Below, piece after piece: positions 36,440-46,303 of a DNA stretch of 64,000 bases. Under the pieces are notes generated by a model. The model did no database searches, had not been told where the DNA came from, and saw nothing but the letters and a program-made list of their open reading frames with translations. Numbering within the stretch: position 1 is the stretch's first letter; every line of letters starts with the position of its first letter. The position numbers and the translations under genes are program-made. Source of the DNA: Mactra quadrangularis (Eukaryota > Mollusca > Bivalvia > Venerida > Mactridae); NCBI GenBank assembly GCA_025267735.1, contig CM046295.1:18322938-18386937 (forward strand), given 5' to 3'.

Positions 36440-36785
36440 TTTCCACGCGATGAGGGGCACTGCAACCCCATTAAACCAATCAATAAAAGGGGGAACATCC
36501 CCATTTTGGAACCCCCCAGAGACATCTTTTGATGGAAGAGGCGCAAGAAAAAAAACTTGTTGTTTTGGGACAAATTTTCTCAAGTAGAATTCACTAAATC
36601 CAGTAAAGAAAACACCAATTTCAAGGCTGTGGCGGCCATTTTGAATGGGGGTCCAGACACGTAAAAAATGCAGGATAGACCAATTCAGGTTAAACTGAAA
36701 ATTCGTGTGGATCATAAAACGTTGAATAGTGTAGCTAGATGTAAATGTTATTGTTAATCGCCAAAATATGTTTGTAATGAGACAA
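36440..36785 (+). repeat. dispersed repeat family F
   Basis: Second copy of the repeat at 29756-30085 (AAGGCTGTGGCGGCCATTTT; GGATAGACCAATTCAGG). Its left part differs (GGAACCCCCCAGAGACATC). The opposite-strand ORF here is not protein-like. Confidence 0.65.
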
Positions 36786-37091
36786 AGTATTCCACAAATT
36801 TGTTTACGAAAAGTTCTTTTTTATAAAAAAGATATTCTTGAGATGTTTCCTTGTTAGACAATAGTCATAATACCTAGTATTGTTAGTACTTTTATTTTAT
36901 CCATGAGACACATATACACATGCATATAGCTATTCTATAAATAACTGCTTTCTAGACGACAATAAACTTCTATAATGCGAAGATGATATTATTTTCCTTG
37001 TGGCAATTGTTTTCTAATATTCAATGATGCAAGCACTTTAATTTCCATTATACTCAATACTTCAGTGTTCTGTTTGTTTGTATGCTTTTGT

Positions 37092-37350
37092 TGGGTTTAA
37101 GGTCTTCACAACACATTGTATAGGTCATATAACGGTATTCAGCGCACCTAACCTAGCTTTCCTGGACCCTTTTCTATAACCAGTACTAACCTACCCTTCC
37201 ACTAGGCCGGAAACCTCTCCATATACCTTATTAATGGAGGAAAATTGACATAATTGTCAAATTTTAATGGAGGTATAACCTCCCCGGGTGGGATTTAAAT
37301 TTGTACCCGCTTTGGGACACAAGATTCCAAATCCCGGCGCGCAGCCAACT
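37092..37350 (-). mobile_element. SINE family D
   Basis: Body motifs CTAACCTAGCTTTCCTGGAC and TCTATAACCAGTAC, and the head CCAAATCCCGGCGCGCAGCC. Longer than the copy at 10964; shares its flank (CAATACTTCAG, TGTTTGTTTG). Confidence 0.72.
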
Positions 37351-37514
37351 GCACTATTGACCTATGTTTCAGTTTTCTAAAAATTACAACCGTTATAAAT
37401 AAACTTCAATAATAAAACATATTTACAACATGTCTTGTATAACATTGTCTTACTACATAGCTATATCATTGTGTCGAAATTGTTATTTAAGATTGTCTTT
37501 GAAAATGTACACAA

Positions 37515-38427
37515 GCCACCCGTTTAGCTCAGTTGGTAGCACGCAAGACCATTGATCGAGGGGGGGTTCAATTTCCGGGCGGGGCATACTTTCGTGGACT
37601 TTGATCAATAAATTAATTCTACGACTTTTCTCCCTACTACCAATGATTGCTAATTTTATGGAGAGCAGTTGTCAGTGACTGACGAAAGTATAGGCCTAGT
37701 AGTTGGTTAACAGCTAAATACAGGTATTAAGCCTTTCCAGGAACAGTGAGTATGTTTACTGACCACTCTTAAGCCCTGGTTACATAGGCCAAAACGCATA
37801 AATCACGCAAAAATTACGCACATACTCGAGTCTTACGTGATACATCCGTGATATTCGCGTTTCCTCTGCGTTTCTGACGTGGAGCATTCGTAGTTGTGAG
37901 CGGAAATGCGCCGTATCAGCGTTATGCGTGTTTCCAGGTTTTAAACAGTTCAAAATTTATCTTCGCGTAAGAGTTTACGCAGTTTTGCGTTGTTTTACGA
38001 ATTCTTTGCGCAGTTTGCGTAGTTCTTACGCGGATTATGCGCGAATCATGCGTGGAACATCAGCGATCGTGCGTGAAAATGCTGTTGCTCTGGCGTTCAT
38101 CCACGTCTTTCCTCTGATGATTAACCGACATTTGACGCATGATTCACGCTCGTAACACTTACGCATCACTGAAAATCGCGTAATAGAATTCTTATGCGTG
38201 GTTTATAAGTGCTTTGTTTTTGCGTGATTGATACGTAATTCTTGCGCAATGTATCGGTGATTTTTCATCGCGTAAATCGTAGAAAATGGTCAAATCTTTG
38301 ACAGACAAGCACCCACAACCAAAATTTATGCGTGATTCAAGCGTTTACGTGCTAGTTGGGACTGTGTGACCAGACCTTTAGGTATCTTATACAATGTACT
38401 ACTATGGCGTTAAATCAAACAAAACAA
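37515..38427 (+). mobile_element. SINE family A interrupted by a MITE
   Basis: SINE segments 37515-37771 and 38381-38427 together make one family A element: box A TTAGCTCAGTTGGTAGC, damaged box B (GGTTCAATTTCC), body, then GGTATCTTATACAATG and the GGCGTTAAATCAAAC tail. The intact relative at 31822 reads across the join (CTCTTAGATATTTTATAC). Left flank identical in kind to that at 31822. Confidence 0.85.
37772..38377 (+). mobile_element. 606-bp PIF/Harbinger-like MITE nested in SINE
   Basis: Bounded by AGCCCTGGTTACATAGGCC and GGACTGTGTGACCAGACCT, imperfect inverted repeats, and flanked by TTA at 37769-37771 and 38378-38380, a 3-bp TWA duplication typical of PIF/Harbinger. The interior is packed with GCGTAA/TTACGC-type short inverted motifs and is strikingly richer in CpG than its surroundings. 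The ORF 37928-38155 within is repeat-derived. No transposase. Confidence 0.8.
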
Positions 38428-39044
38428 AGTATAATGTACAGGGCGTATTCAAGGTCATGCGTTGTTATGTTTAATGCGTAAATATTAACCCCGACTTGAC
38501 CTTTATGCAAGAATATTCATTACATTGAATACGAATGTAGTATTAATTTTCGATTACACCGTGTCCGTGGTCGTGAGGATTATAAGCTAAAATTTAACAC
38601 ACAAACACACTTCTATAATTTTACGATCGCTGCCGAAGTATAGAATAGGTTGGTATTGATTTTCGTCGGAATATGTGTAGATAATTATTAGATGCAAATG
38701 TGAAAGGTGAGATCGGGGTCAATATTTACACACTATACTTTAAACAACGGACTTGCTTACTAAATAGGTAAATAAAATTATCCATTTTACTTATTTAAAC
38801 ATACCATTTTGATGTGTAACATTTTTTAAATGATTTACGTTCACATTGTAAGTTCTACATAATTGGTTTGTTTATTAAATAAGTGTAAACTAACTAAATT
38901 ATAAAATGGTTAAACTAATTCACCCATAAATATTGGTGTGAAATAAAACTGGCTATGTATGCATATGCAATGTTTACGTGGACGACTTGTAAACGAGGAA
39001 ATTTAATCTTTGTTGAAGTGACGGTTATAGATACACGTTATTAT

Positions 39045-39370
39045 TATCTATCTAATAAATCTAACCAATCGACAATCTGCATTTGTACCACGTGACCGTC
39101 CAATATATTCCCGTATTTGATCCAAAAGATATATATTATTTTCGTATTGGACAGTTGGGTACATGTGCATTAAACGATGCTAGTCTGGTTTCCAATTTCA
39201 ATCTTTAACGATCAAATGATGATGATTATTTCAAATAATACGGAAGATAAATAATAAAAAGGTTACAGCTTGAAGCACAGTTTGAAAACTCATATTGGAC
39301 TCGCCTATATGACATTTCAAGCTGTGTACTCGTCCAAATATATATTCCGTATAGTACAGTTAAATGTATA
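39045..39370. mobile_element. ~325 bp insertion upstream of TLR7
   Basis: TLR4's flank reads directly from GGTTATAAATGTATG to ATATACATTGTAAGC (16277-16325), but here the two parts are separated by this block. It contains an internal palindrome (ACAGCTTGAA and TTCAAGCTGT) and two CGTCCAA-ATAT-CCGTAT motifs. Unknown element; ends approximate. Confidence 0.5.
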
Positions 39371-39640
39371 ATAACCTCTAATTATAACAAATATAAATAC
39401 ACATTGTAAGCTTGACCTTCAGTCTAAAGTACAATTTATAGTAAAAAAATATCCCTGATAATGTAAGTGAGCAAATTAATATATTGTTGAAGATATGGTT
39501 ATACACAATGTTAGATTAACCTTCATTCAATAGTACACTTTCATTATAGTTTTCTTTCATAATTATTGCTTGAAAATGGTTCATGCATCTATGTCAGTGT
39601 TGGCCCCATCAATGTGGAGGGCAGCAATTGAAATAAGATA

Positions 39641-40007
39641 CAGTACCCACAAAAGATTGGAGACAAATGAAATTAACTACAAATTTTGAATTTTGATGAT
39701 TATTTTTGTAAAGTCATTATTTTTATTTACTGAAATGTTGTTTGTGATAAAATAAAAACAAATTCCATAAATGCAAAATATTTGTAAGACATTGTATTTG
39801 ACATCACAAAACCTCCAAAACCATGCTTATTGTAGTTGTTTTCCATAACGCAGCTTAAAGCTAGTTTTGTTGTCTTATATATAATCATAATGATAACCAA
39901 ATTTTATGTAAAGCTACATAGCATTTCAAAATAATCAGTTATTAAACTAATATAAAAGCTACGCAGTAGGCCAACACTATGTCTCCAAACTTTTGATGTG
40001 GGTACTG
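39641..40007 (+). mobile_element. MITE family G (TA flanks)
   Basis: CAGTACCCACAAAAGATTGG at the left end and CAAACTTTTGATGTGGGTAC plus TG at the right end, with TA on both sides. Same insertion as at 16475 before TLR4. Confidence 0.8.
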
Positions 40008-40269
40008 TATTTATTTTTTATGTCATTCTCGGTATTGATGTGCATGACATATAGCATTTATATACTGTGATTGTCACCATGTGTGTGCCATGTGTCATGC
40101 CATTGTTACAGAAATAAAAGCATTATTATGATAAAAAACTGCCTAGTGAACTCAGACTTTAGCATTTATGCAAATTAGATATTAGCAAAATGACATTTAT
40201 TTTTTCAAATAGAGACGGTTTCTTTATTTTGATTCTTACATATTGTTTAAACTTCAAATTTGCGTTTTC

Positions 40270-40586
40270 TTACACGATAAGGATAAAATACGTTAAAGCG
40301 GAAGTTCACAAAAATATAGTTGATTTGCTAAACCGGATATTAAAGCTCTTCAAGAAGTCAGAAAAAATAAATTCATATTCAGCCATCGTGAAATAAGTTC
40401 CGTATTAATTTTTTGGGGATATATAAAGGTATTTCTAGATGACATGGATTAAATTTTGATATGTCTAAAGGATTACACAATACATAGACACAAATAAATT
40501 GAAGTTTACGTAGATAAAACTCGGCAAATTTTATCTTAACTCTAAATCAGTTTCACATGGATTAAAACAGCTACTAGACGTAAATC
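40270..40586 (+). promoter_or_regulatory. conserved 5' flank of TLR7
   Basis: GCGGAAGTTC at 40298-40307, AAATAAG at 40391-40397 in the TATA-like position (first base changed from T to A), AAGTTTACGTAGATAAAAC, CAGCTACTAGACGTAAATC before ATGG. Closest to TLR4. Confidence 0.6.
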
Positions 40587-42662
40587 ATGGCGAGTGGTAA
40601 TTCAATATTTAACGTTATCATATACTTTTTCATGATAACATGTGTACATGGAAATGAATGCCGTTTTAATGGTGTTATAGCTAAATGTATAAATACAAGT
40701 TTAACAGAAATACCAACTATTCCAGGAAACATTGAACAACTGATATTCACTGGAAACAAACTTGGCTCAGTAAAGTTTGAAACGTTCAACAATGTGGAAA
40801 ATCCCCTAAAGATTTGGCGCCTCGAACTTTCAGAAAACATTATTGTTAATATTACAAAAGATGCATTTAAGAAATTTACTAAGTTATCGTTCCTGGATCT
40901 GAGCTCTAATCAAGTTAATGTCAACGATTTAAAGGAGTTGCTATTGAACATTTCTGAGACGCATCCTCTGAAAATTTTAGTGTTGCAAAGAATGGGTCCC
41001 AAGTTCATCAACCAAGAGACTTTCTCTCGGCTCAAGAAAACCCCAGCCTATAAGTTAGTCCTTGAACAGAATGAGCTGGAAGAATTTAGTACAGCTACTA
41101 TTTCTCGGTTGAAAGGTTTGAAAAGGCTTGATCTGCAAAAAAATAGTCTAACGAAATTTGAACTCACAATCATGGATAAGTTACAATCACTGCAGATAAA
41201 TCACAACCATTTAACAAGTGTTCCTGTATTTTGCATTGGGAATACGACAGAATCCTACATCAAGAGTATTAAGTATATATTTCTAAGTTACAATTACATT
41301 ACAAGTCTTAGTAACGACACATTCCGATGTGTGCCAACGATAAGAACTATTGAAATAGAAAGCAACAAAATTGGAAATTTTATGCCATACTTTTTAGCAA
41401 ATCTGAGCCGTCTAAAAGAATTTGACGCTTTAATGAATTATGGAATCCGAACGAAGATATACCCATATGCGTTCGCCTCATCGACTTTAAACTATCTAAA
41501 AATTAGCGTCAATAATGACGCAATGGATGTTTTTCAATCAATTCCAGAGACATTTAAGGGATTACCCAATCTGCATAAATTGAAAATAAAATTTGCTAAT
41601 ATGGTGCATATGTCCGACAAAAATGTGTCGGACCTTTTCGCACCGCTATCAGCAGTTAATGACTTTTATTGCTATCAATGCTCTTTGGAATGTGATCTTA
41701 AATCTGTAATTGGAAACAAACCAAATCTGACAAAAGTTAACCTAGGGAAAAATAATTTTCAAGCTATTAGCCCTGGTTTGTTTACAGAAAAGTCTAACAT
41801 TACGGTTCTAAAGCTTTCTCTAAATAAAATCAGTAATGTACATGAAGAAAGTTTGCCGATAGCATTTTTAAATAATTTATCAAGTTTTGATATTTCCAAA
41901 AATCCTTTCATTTGCGATTGTAAGCTTGCATGGTTTATAGATTGGCTGAAGACAGCTAACAAGTCAAGGTTGCTATATTACCCGAAAGGATACACTTGTG
42001 CTTCTCCACCAAAGTGGGCAAATAGACGTCTTGATGAAGTGCATTTCTCATATTTGGAATGTCATCCCTTCACAACCCCAGAATGGTTAGGAATGATTGG
42101 TGGTCCTATAATTCTAGTTTTGATTATTTTATCTTTAGTCCTTTATAGCAAAAGATGGAGTATTAAACATTATATATACATGTTGCGGAAAAGGCGGGAG
42201 TATACACCATTACAAGGTGAGGACTTTACGTATGACGCATTCGTATCTTACCACGAACCGGATGGACCATGGGTGATAAATTTCCTTATGCCATTTCTAG
42301 AAGATGAGAATGGGTTAAAATTGTGCGTCCATCAAAGAGATTTCCCTGTCGGTGGCTTTGTAAATGATAACATTGTGGAAAGCATGCATAAATGTAAGAA
42401 AATAATCTTAGTTTTGTCTAACACATTTGCATCTAGCGAATGGTGTATGTTTGAACTAAAAGTTGCACATTCTATGCATATTGAAGACAATGTTGAGGTT
42501 ATTGTAATTTTGAAAGAAGAAATACAAGCTAAGAATATGAACAATTCTATGAAAGTCCTACTTGAGAATACAACCTATCTTGAATGGACTGATGATAACG
42601 TTGGACATGAACTTTTTATTACAAAACTGAAAGACGCCACTGGGGTTGCTGTCAATGGCTAA
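40587..42662 (+). CDS. TLR7: Toll-like receptor (LRR-TM-TIR), intact, divergent TIR
   Basis: Intact 691-residue single-exon TLR: signal peptide ending CVHG, N-terminal cap (CRFNGVIAKC), ~15 leucine-rich repeats with C362, C365 and C369, C-terminal cap, membrane helix with YSKRW, and TIR domain with TYDAFVSY and BB loop R584-D-F-P-V588-G. The N-terminal ectodomain is closest to the TLR4 pseudogene (ISETHPLKILVLQRMGPK), and from about residue 270 it is nearly identical to TLR6. C-terminus KDATGVAVNG carries Thr where others have Met. In vertebrate receptors the BB-loop Pro contacts adaptors; here it is displaced by one residue, as in TLR6. Last gene of the array. No disabling changes. Role and ligand are inferred only at family level. 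Confidence 0.93.
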   Translation: MASGNSIFNVIIYFFMITCVHGNECRFNGVIAKCINTSLTEIPTIPGNIEQLIFTGNKLGSVKFETFNNVENPLKIWRLELSENIIVNITKDAFKKFTKLSFLDLSSNQVNVNDLKELLLNISETHPLKILVLQRMGPKFINQETFSRLKKTPAYKLVLEQNELEEFSTATISRLKGLKRLDLQKNSLTKFELTIMDKLQSLQINHNHLTSVPVFCIGNTTESYIKSIKYIFLSYNYITSLSNDTFRCVPTIRTIEIESNKIGNFMPYFLANLSRLKEFDALMNYGIRTKIYPYAFASSTLNYLKISVNNDAMDVFQSIPETFKGLPNLHKLKIKFANMVHMSDKNVSDLFAPLSAVNDFYCYQCSLECDLKSVIGNKPNLTKVNLGKNNFQAISPGLFTEKSNITVLKLSLNKISNVHEESLPIAFLNNLSSFDISKNPFICDCKLAWFIDWLKTANKSRLLYYPKGYTCASPPKWANRRLDEVHFSYLECHPFTTPEWLGMIGGPIILVLIILSLVLYSKRWSIKHYIYMLRKRREYTPLQGEDFTYDAFVSYHEPDGPWVINFLMPFLEDENGLKLCVHQRDFPVGGFVNDNIVESMHKCKKIILVLSNTFASSEWCMFELKVAHSMHIEDNVEVIVILKEEIQAKNMNNSMKVLLENTTYLEWTDDNVGHELFITKLKDATGVAVNG

Positions 42663-43828
42663 TGTTGTGATGCAATAAAATACGTCACCTTCATAATTAT
42701 TAATGAGTGAAATTATTAATATGATTTACGTTATATATAATAGGCTTTAAGTGTTTTTCTTTTAGTTATAGTATTTCTTTTTTTTATTTCTGGGGTGTGC
42801 TTGATTTATTTTCCGGCATATATAGAATAATTATTTAACAACTATTTAAACTATTATACCTGGTATAATACTTCATCCCCACTAAATGTTCATTGGAAAT
42901 ATGCCACTATAGAACACGTTAACATAATTTGTATTACATTACTCTATACACAAAAAAAAACAAATCTATCAATGAGCATTCATTGTATACATTTAAACAT
43001 CTTACTGTGTCTTTATTTTATATTTTAGTTATATATAGTGTAAGTTTATGACAAAAATTTAACCGTATATAAATGTTAAAAGGAAATTTAATCAAGAAAA
43101 TTAATAAGAGGAAAACTTTCAATATTTGTTTTTCATTTGTGTGTACACATATATAAATATAATGGTATTTATATGAAATATAGACATGATAATTTATGTA
43201 AATATTCAATGAACTCTTAAATTACATTTTTTCGTTAAAAAATAATCATTCATTTCTTTTGATTCTTTTATGTTCTCTTCTATAAAGTCCTTGTTTGATC
43301 CACTATCTTTTACTTTGTTTGATTAAAAACTGTTCTGTACAGTCATTGTTATGTTGGTTAAAGTGTTGTTTTATGACAAATGTATGTGAATTCAGTTTGG
43401 TGTTAAATATTGTCTCATATGTGAATATATTGGAATCTTAATTATAACATATCTAAAGTTGTTTTGTTTTCTCAACTGTCAAAACTTGATTAATTTCACG
43501 GTGAATGAGTTTGTTAAAATTATTGGCGTAATACATACATGAGTTTTCCAAAAGTGTGTATTATGATTGAGTAAAGCTGCTTATGCCGTGCGATATGTAT
43601 TAGATATTTTAATAACAATTATGCCGCCAGTACAAAAGCAATGCATTTAGTCACCGTGGAATTATTCAAGCTTTGACATTTGAAAAAAAAAACGGACTAT
43701 ACCCAAACATCACAAATATTTTACTTACTGAGTGTAAAGTTATGTCTAATGATACATTATAAAAATCGATATATCAATGCATGTATTTGATGTATAAGAC
43801 TATGCTAGAGAATTACGTAATATACTTT
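42663..43828. other. 3' flank of TLR7, end of duplicated array
   Basis: 42663-43530 is paralogous to 35044-36430. Homology to the array stops near 43540-43600; nothing recognised beyond it up to the SINE at 43829. No gene. Confidence 0.6.
42674..42679 (+). terminator. poly(A) signal of TLR7
   Basis: AATAAA 12 bases after the stop, as in TLR6. Confidence 0.55.
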
Positions 43829-44040
43829 TTACGTTGTATTCAACAGATATTAAGGTTAAATATACGACGGCCAGCTCTTCCAACTATAGGTTTCCTGAAC
43901 AATTTTCTATCACCAGTACTAACTTTCCCTATCACGAGGCCGACAATTCATGTATAGGGTATGATCTACCGTGACCGGGCTCGAACCCGCGATCTCCGGG
44001 TTCGAAGTCAGACATGCTAACCACTAAGCCACGGTCGCGG
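43829..44040 (-). mobile_element. SINE family C
   Basis: Minus-strand tRNA-derived SINE. Its head, read on the minus strand, has GTGGCTTAGTGGTTAGC (box A) and GCGGGTTCGAGCCC (box B); its body shares AGTACTGGTGATAGAAAA-type motifs and GAGCTGGCCGTCGTAT with the copy at 45033. Confidence 0.78.
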
Positions 44041-44487
44041 CTACGTAATAGACTTAATGAACATATACACTCGATATGAACAGAACATAACAAATAATTT
44101 ATTTCATATAAGTACATATCACTTAATCGTGTTTACATGATCACAATAAAAACAATACAAACTGTAATGATATGACACTATTGTATGAGTTTTACTGTAT
44201 GTCGTTGTAACATTTTACATTAATGCCTGAATACTTTGATTATCACTAAAACTTCCTTGTCTTTTTAAGTGACTAATAGGATACAGAAAATTTTTCAAAC
44301 TCATTCAGATATGTAAATATAATACTAAAGCCGATAACAGGAAGTTTATGTATAGAAAGATATCTTACAAAGATATTGTAGAGCAGTATGAAACTGGTAC
44401 TCAATTAATTTCCGTTTGAAATTTTAACAAGTTCTTTTATACTCGTTGCTTGTATAAAATGAAAATAAAATGGTTTTATTTTTTACT

Positions 44488-44687
44488 GGGTTTAACATCG
44501 TGTCAACACAATTTAGTTCATTTTACGGCGTCCAGCGCACCTAACCTAGCTTTCCTGAACCTTTGTCTATAACCAGTACTCACCTACCATTCCACAAGTC
44601 CGGAAACTTCACAATGTTATCTAATAACTGGAGGAAAAGTGACACGAGATTCCAAATCCCGGCTAGCAACCGACTGTGTTTTTTTAT
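44488..44687 (-). mobile_element. SINE family D
   Basis: GGCGTCCAGCGCACCTAACC, CTAGCTTTCCTGAACC, TCTATAACCAGTACTCACC and the decayed head CCAAATCCCGGCTAGC. The tail GGGTTTAACATCGTGTCAAC is present at its left end. Confidence 0.72.
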
Positions 44688-45032
44688 TCTAAATAAAGAA
44701 CTACTAGAACGTCCAAATATTCATTGAGTGTCATTCAATACTTTTATACAATACTATATAATACTATATAGCTCGTATTGTAGCTCATGCGTGTTTTTGT
44801 TCTTTAAACAATGGGCTTGCCTATATAATAATTATTCGATTAGGATGCATGTACATCATTTTACTGTTTTTAAACAGGCCACTTTGATATGAAACATTTA
44901 TTATAAATTACGTTACGTTAGTATTTTTTATGATATATTGTATTATATATATTGAGCTTGAACTAAATAAACTATATAAGTATAGTATAATTCATCCCAA
45001 AATATTGGTTTTGTAATGAATCTGTCCGTGTG

Positions 45033-45243
45033 CCGCGGCCGTGGTGTAGTGATTAGCTTGTCTGACTTCGAATCCGGAGTTCGCGGGTTCGAAACACGGT
45101 CATACCCTATACATGGGTGGTCGGCCTCGTGGTAGAGTAAGTTAGTACTGGTGATAGAAAAGTGTCCAGAAATACCTACCTATAGTAGGAAGAGCTGGCC
45201 GTCGTATATATGACCTAAATATAAGTTGAATACGACGTTAATA
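45033..45243 (+). mobile_element. SINE family C
   Basis: CCGCGGCCGTGGTGTAGTG, GATTAGCTTGTCTGACTTCG and GCGGGTTCGAAAC form a tRNA-like head. The body includes TTAGTACTGGTGATAGAAAA, and the tail is CCGTCGTATATATGACC. Same family as 43829-44040. Confidence 0.78.
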
Positions 45244-45330
45244 AAACTGGCAGTGTACATAAACGCAATGCTTACACCAACGACTTGGGTTAATGATTTT
45301 ATTAATTTGGCGCTTTGATTTAACAAGTAA

Positions 45331-45693
45331 AGGCCCCATACACGTTCAAAAAAGTCGTCAAAATTTTTATATCAAAATCATGATACAAAATTTTGATGTA
45401 AAATGTCCATACGCGATTCAATAAATTTTCCATCATTATTGTCAAAAATTTCGACATGGACGCAGCAGTGGTCGTCGCACTTGTGTTCGCTTTAGACAAT
45501 AAACCGCCTAGGCATCGACGGAAATCGTCGAAGGACTGGTTTTTAAATCACACACACATTAAAATTTTGACGACTCTTCAAAAAATATCAAAGTGATTTG
45601 ATATGTCAAAATTGTGTATCAAAATTTTGACACAAATTTTTTACATCTAAACACCCTACACACGATCAAATTTTTGAACGTGTATGGGGCCCT
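45331..45693. mobile_element. PIF/Harbinger-type element remnant with transposase N-terminus
   Basis: AGGCCCCATACACGTTCAAA at the left end pairs with TTTGAACGTGTATGGGGCCC and T at the right end; TAA lies outside each end (45328-45330, 45694-45696). An ATG at 45456 opens 45 codons; residues such as PPRHRRKSSKDWFLN resemble the basic/Trp N-terminal segment of Harbinger transposases, so the element looks like an internal deletion derivative of an autonomous one. Assignment rests on TAA duplication plus that short match. Confidence 0.75.
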
Positions 45694-45790
45694 TAAGGCT
45701 AGTCTTTCATAGTTCCGTGCTCCGTTGTCCGCGTCCGTGTACTCGATCGCGTCCACATTGTTCACATCCGTGAGGGGTTTTCCATATTTT

Positions 45791-45851
45791 TGTGAACCCG
45801 CAATCTTCGGATTCGAATTCATACATGCTAACCACTACACCACGGCCGCGG
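45791..45851 (-). repeat. SINE family C head only
   Basis: CATGCTAACCACTACACCAC followed by GGCCGCGG, with AACCCGCAATCTTCGG before it: the reversed tRNA-like head of family C with the body missing. Confidence 0.65.
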
Positions 45852-46303
45852 TTATTTAAATCAGTAAAATTATTACATGCAAAGCGTTTTGCATCAATTG
45901 AGTGAGCACATCATTATTAAATGTATATAAACATGCATGCTTTTATCTACGACACACAAAAAAAGAAGAGATTGGTCTCTTTTTTGTCACCCTCGGTATT
46001 GATGTGCATGCATATGGCATCATACATAATGTGATTTAAACCATTTGTATGTCATGTGTAAGGTCTTTGTTATTTAAATAAATTATCATTGTGATAAAGA
46101 ACCGCCAAATTAGCTCAGTTTGTAGCTTGTCTAACTTCAAACCCAGTAAACGCGAAAACCATTTCGGGACTGAACATCATACAATCGAGAACTTTGGTAC
46201 AGAATCATTTCCTGCCGAACATGTTCACGCCTATATTCGAATTAAATTCACAACAAAGTGTGTAATATGACATATATCCATAACTACTCTCACAAGTACA
46301 CTA

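Larger units (their letters stand above)
35044..40269. other. intergenic TLR6-TLR7
   Basis: No gene. 35044-36430 is paralogous to 42663-43530 behind TLR7, though with ~500 bp (about 35790-36190) missing from the TLR7 side. 36880-40269 is the upstream flank shared with TLR4 and TLR6. Mobile elements within are listed separately. Confidence 0.6.

Noticed and set aside
37928..38155. 75-codon ORF
   Set aside because: Lies wholly inside the repeat-dense MITE nested in a SINE; its residues follow the GCGTAA-type units.
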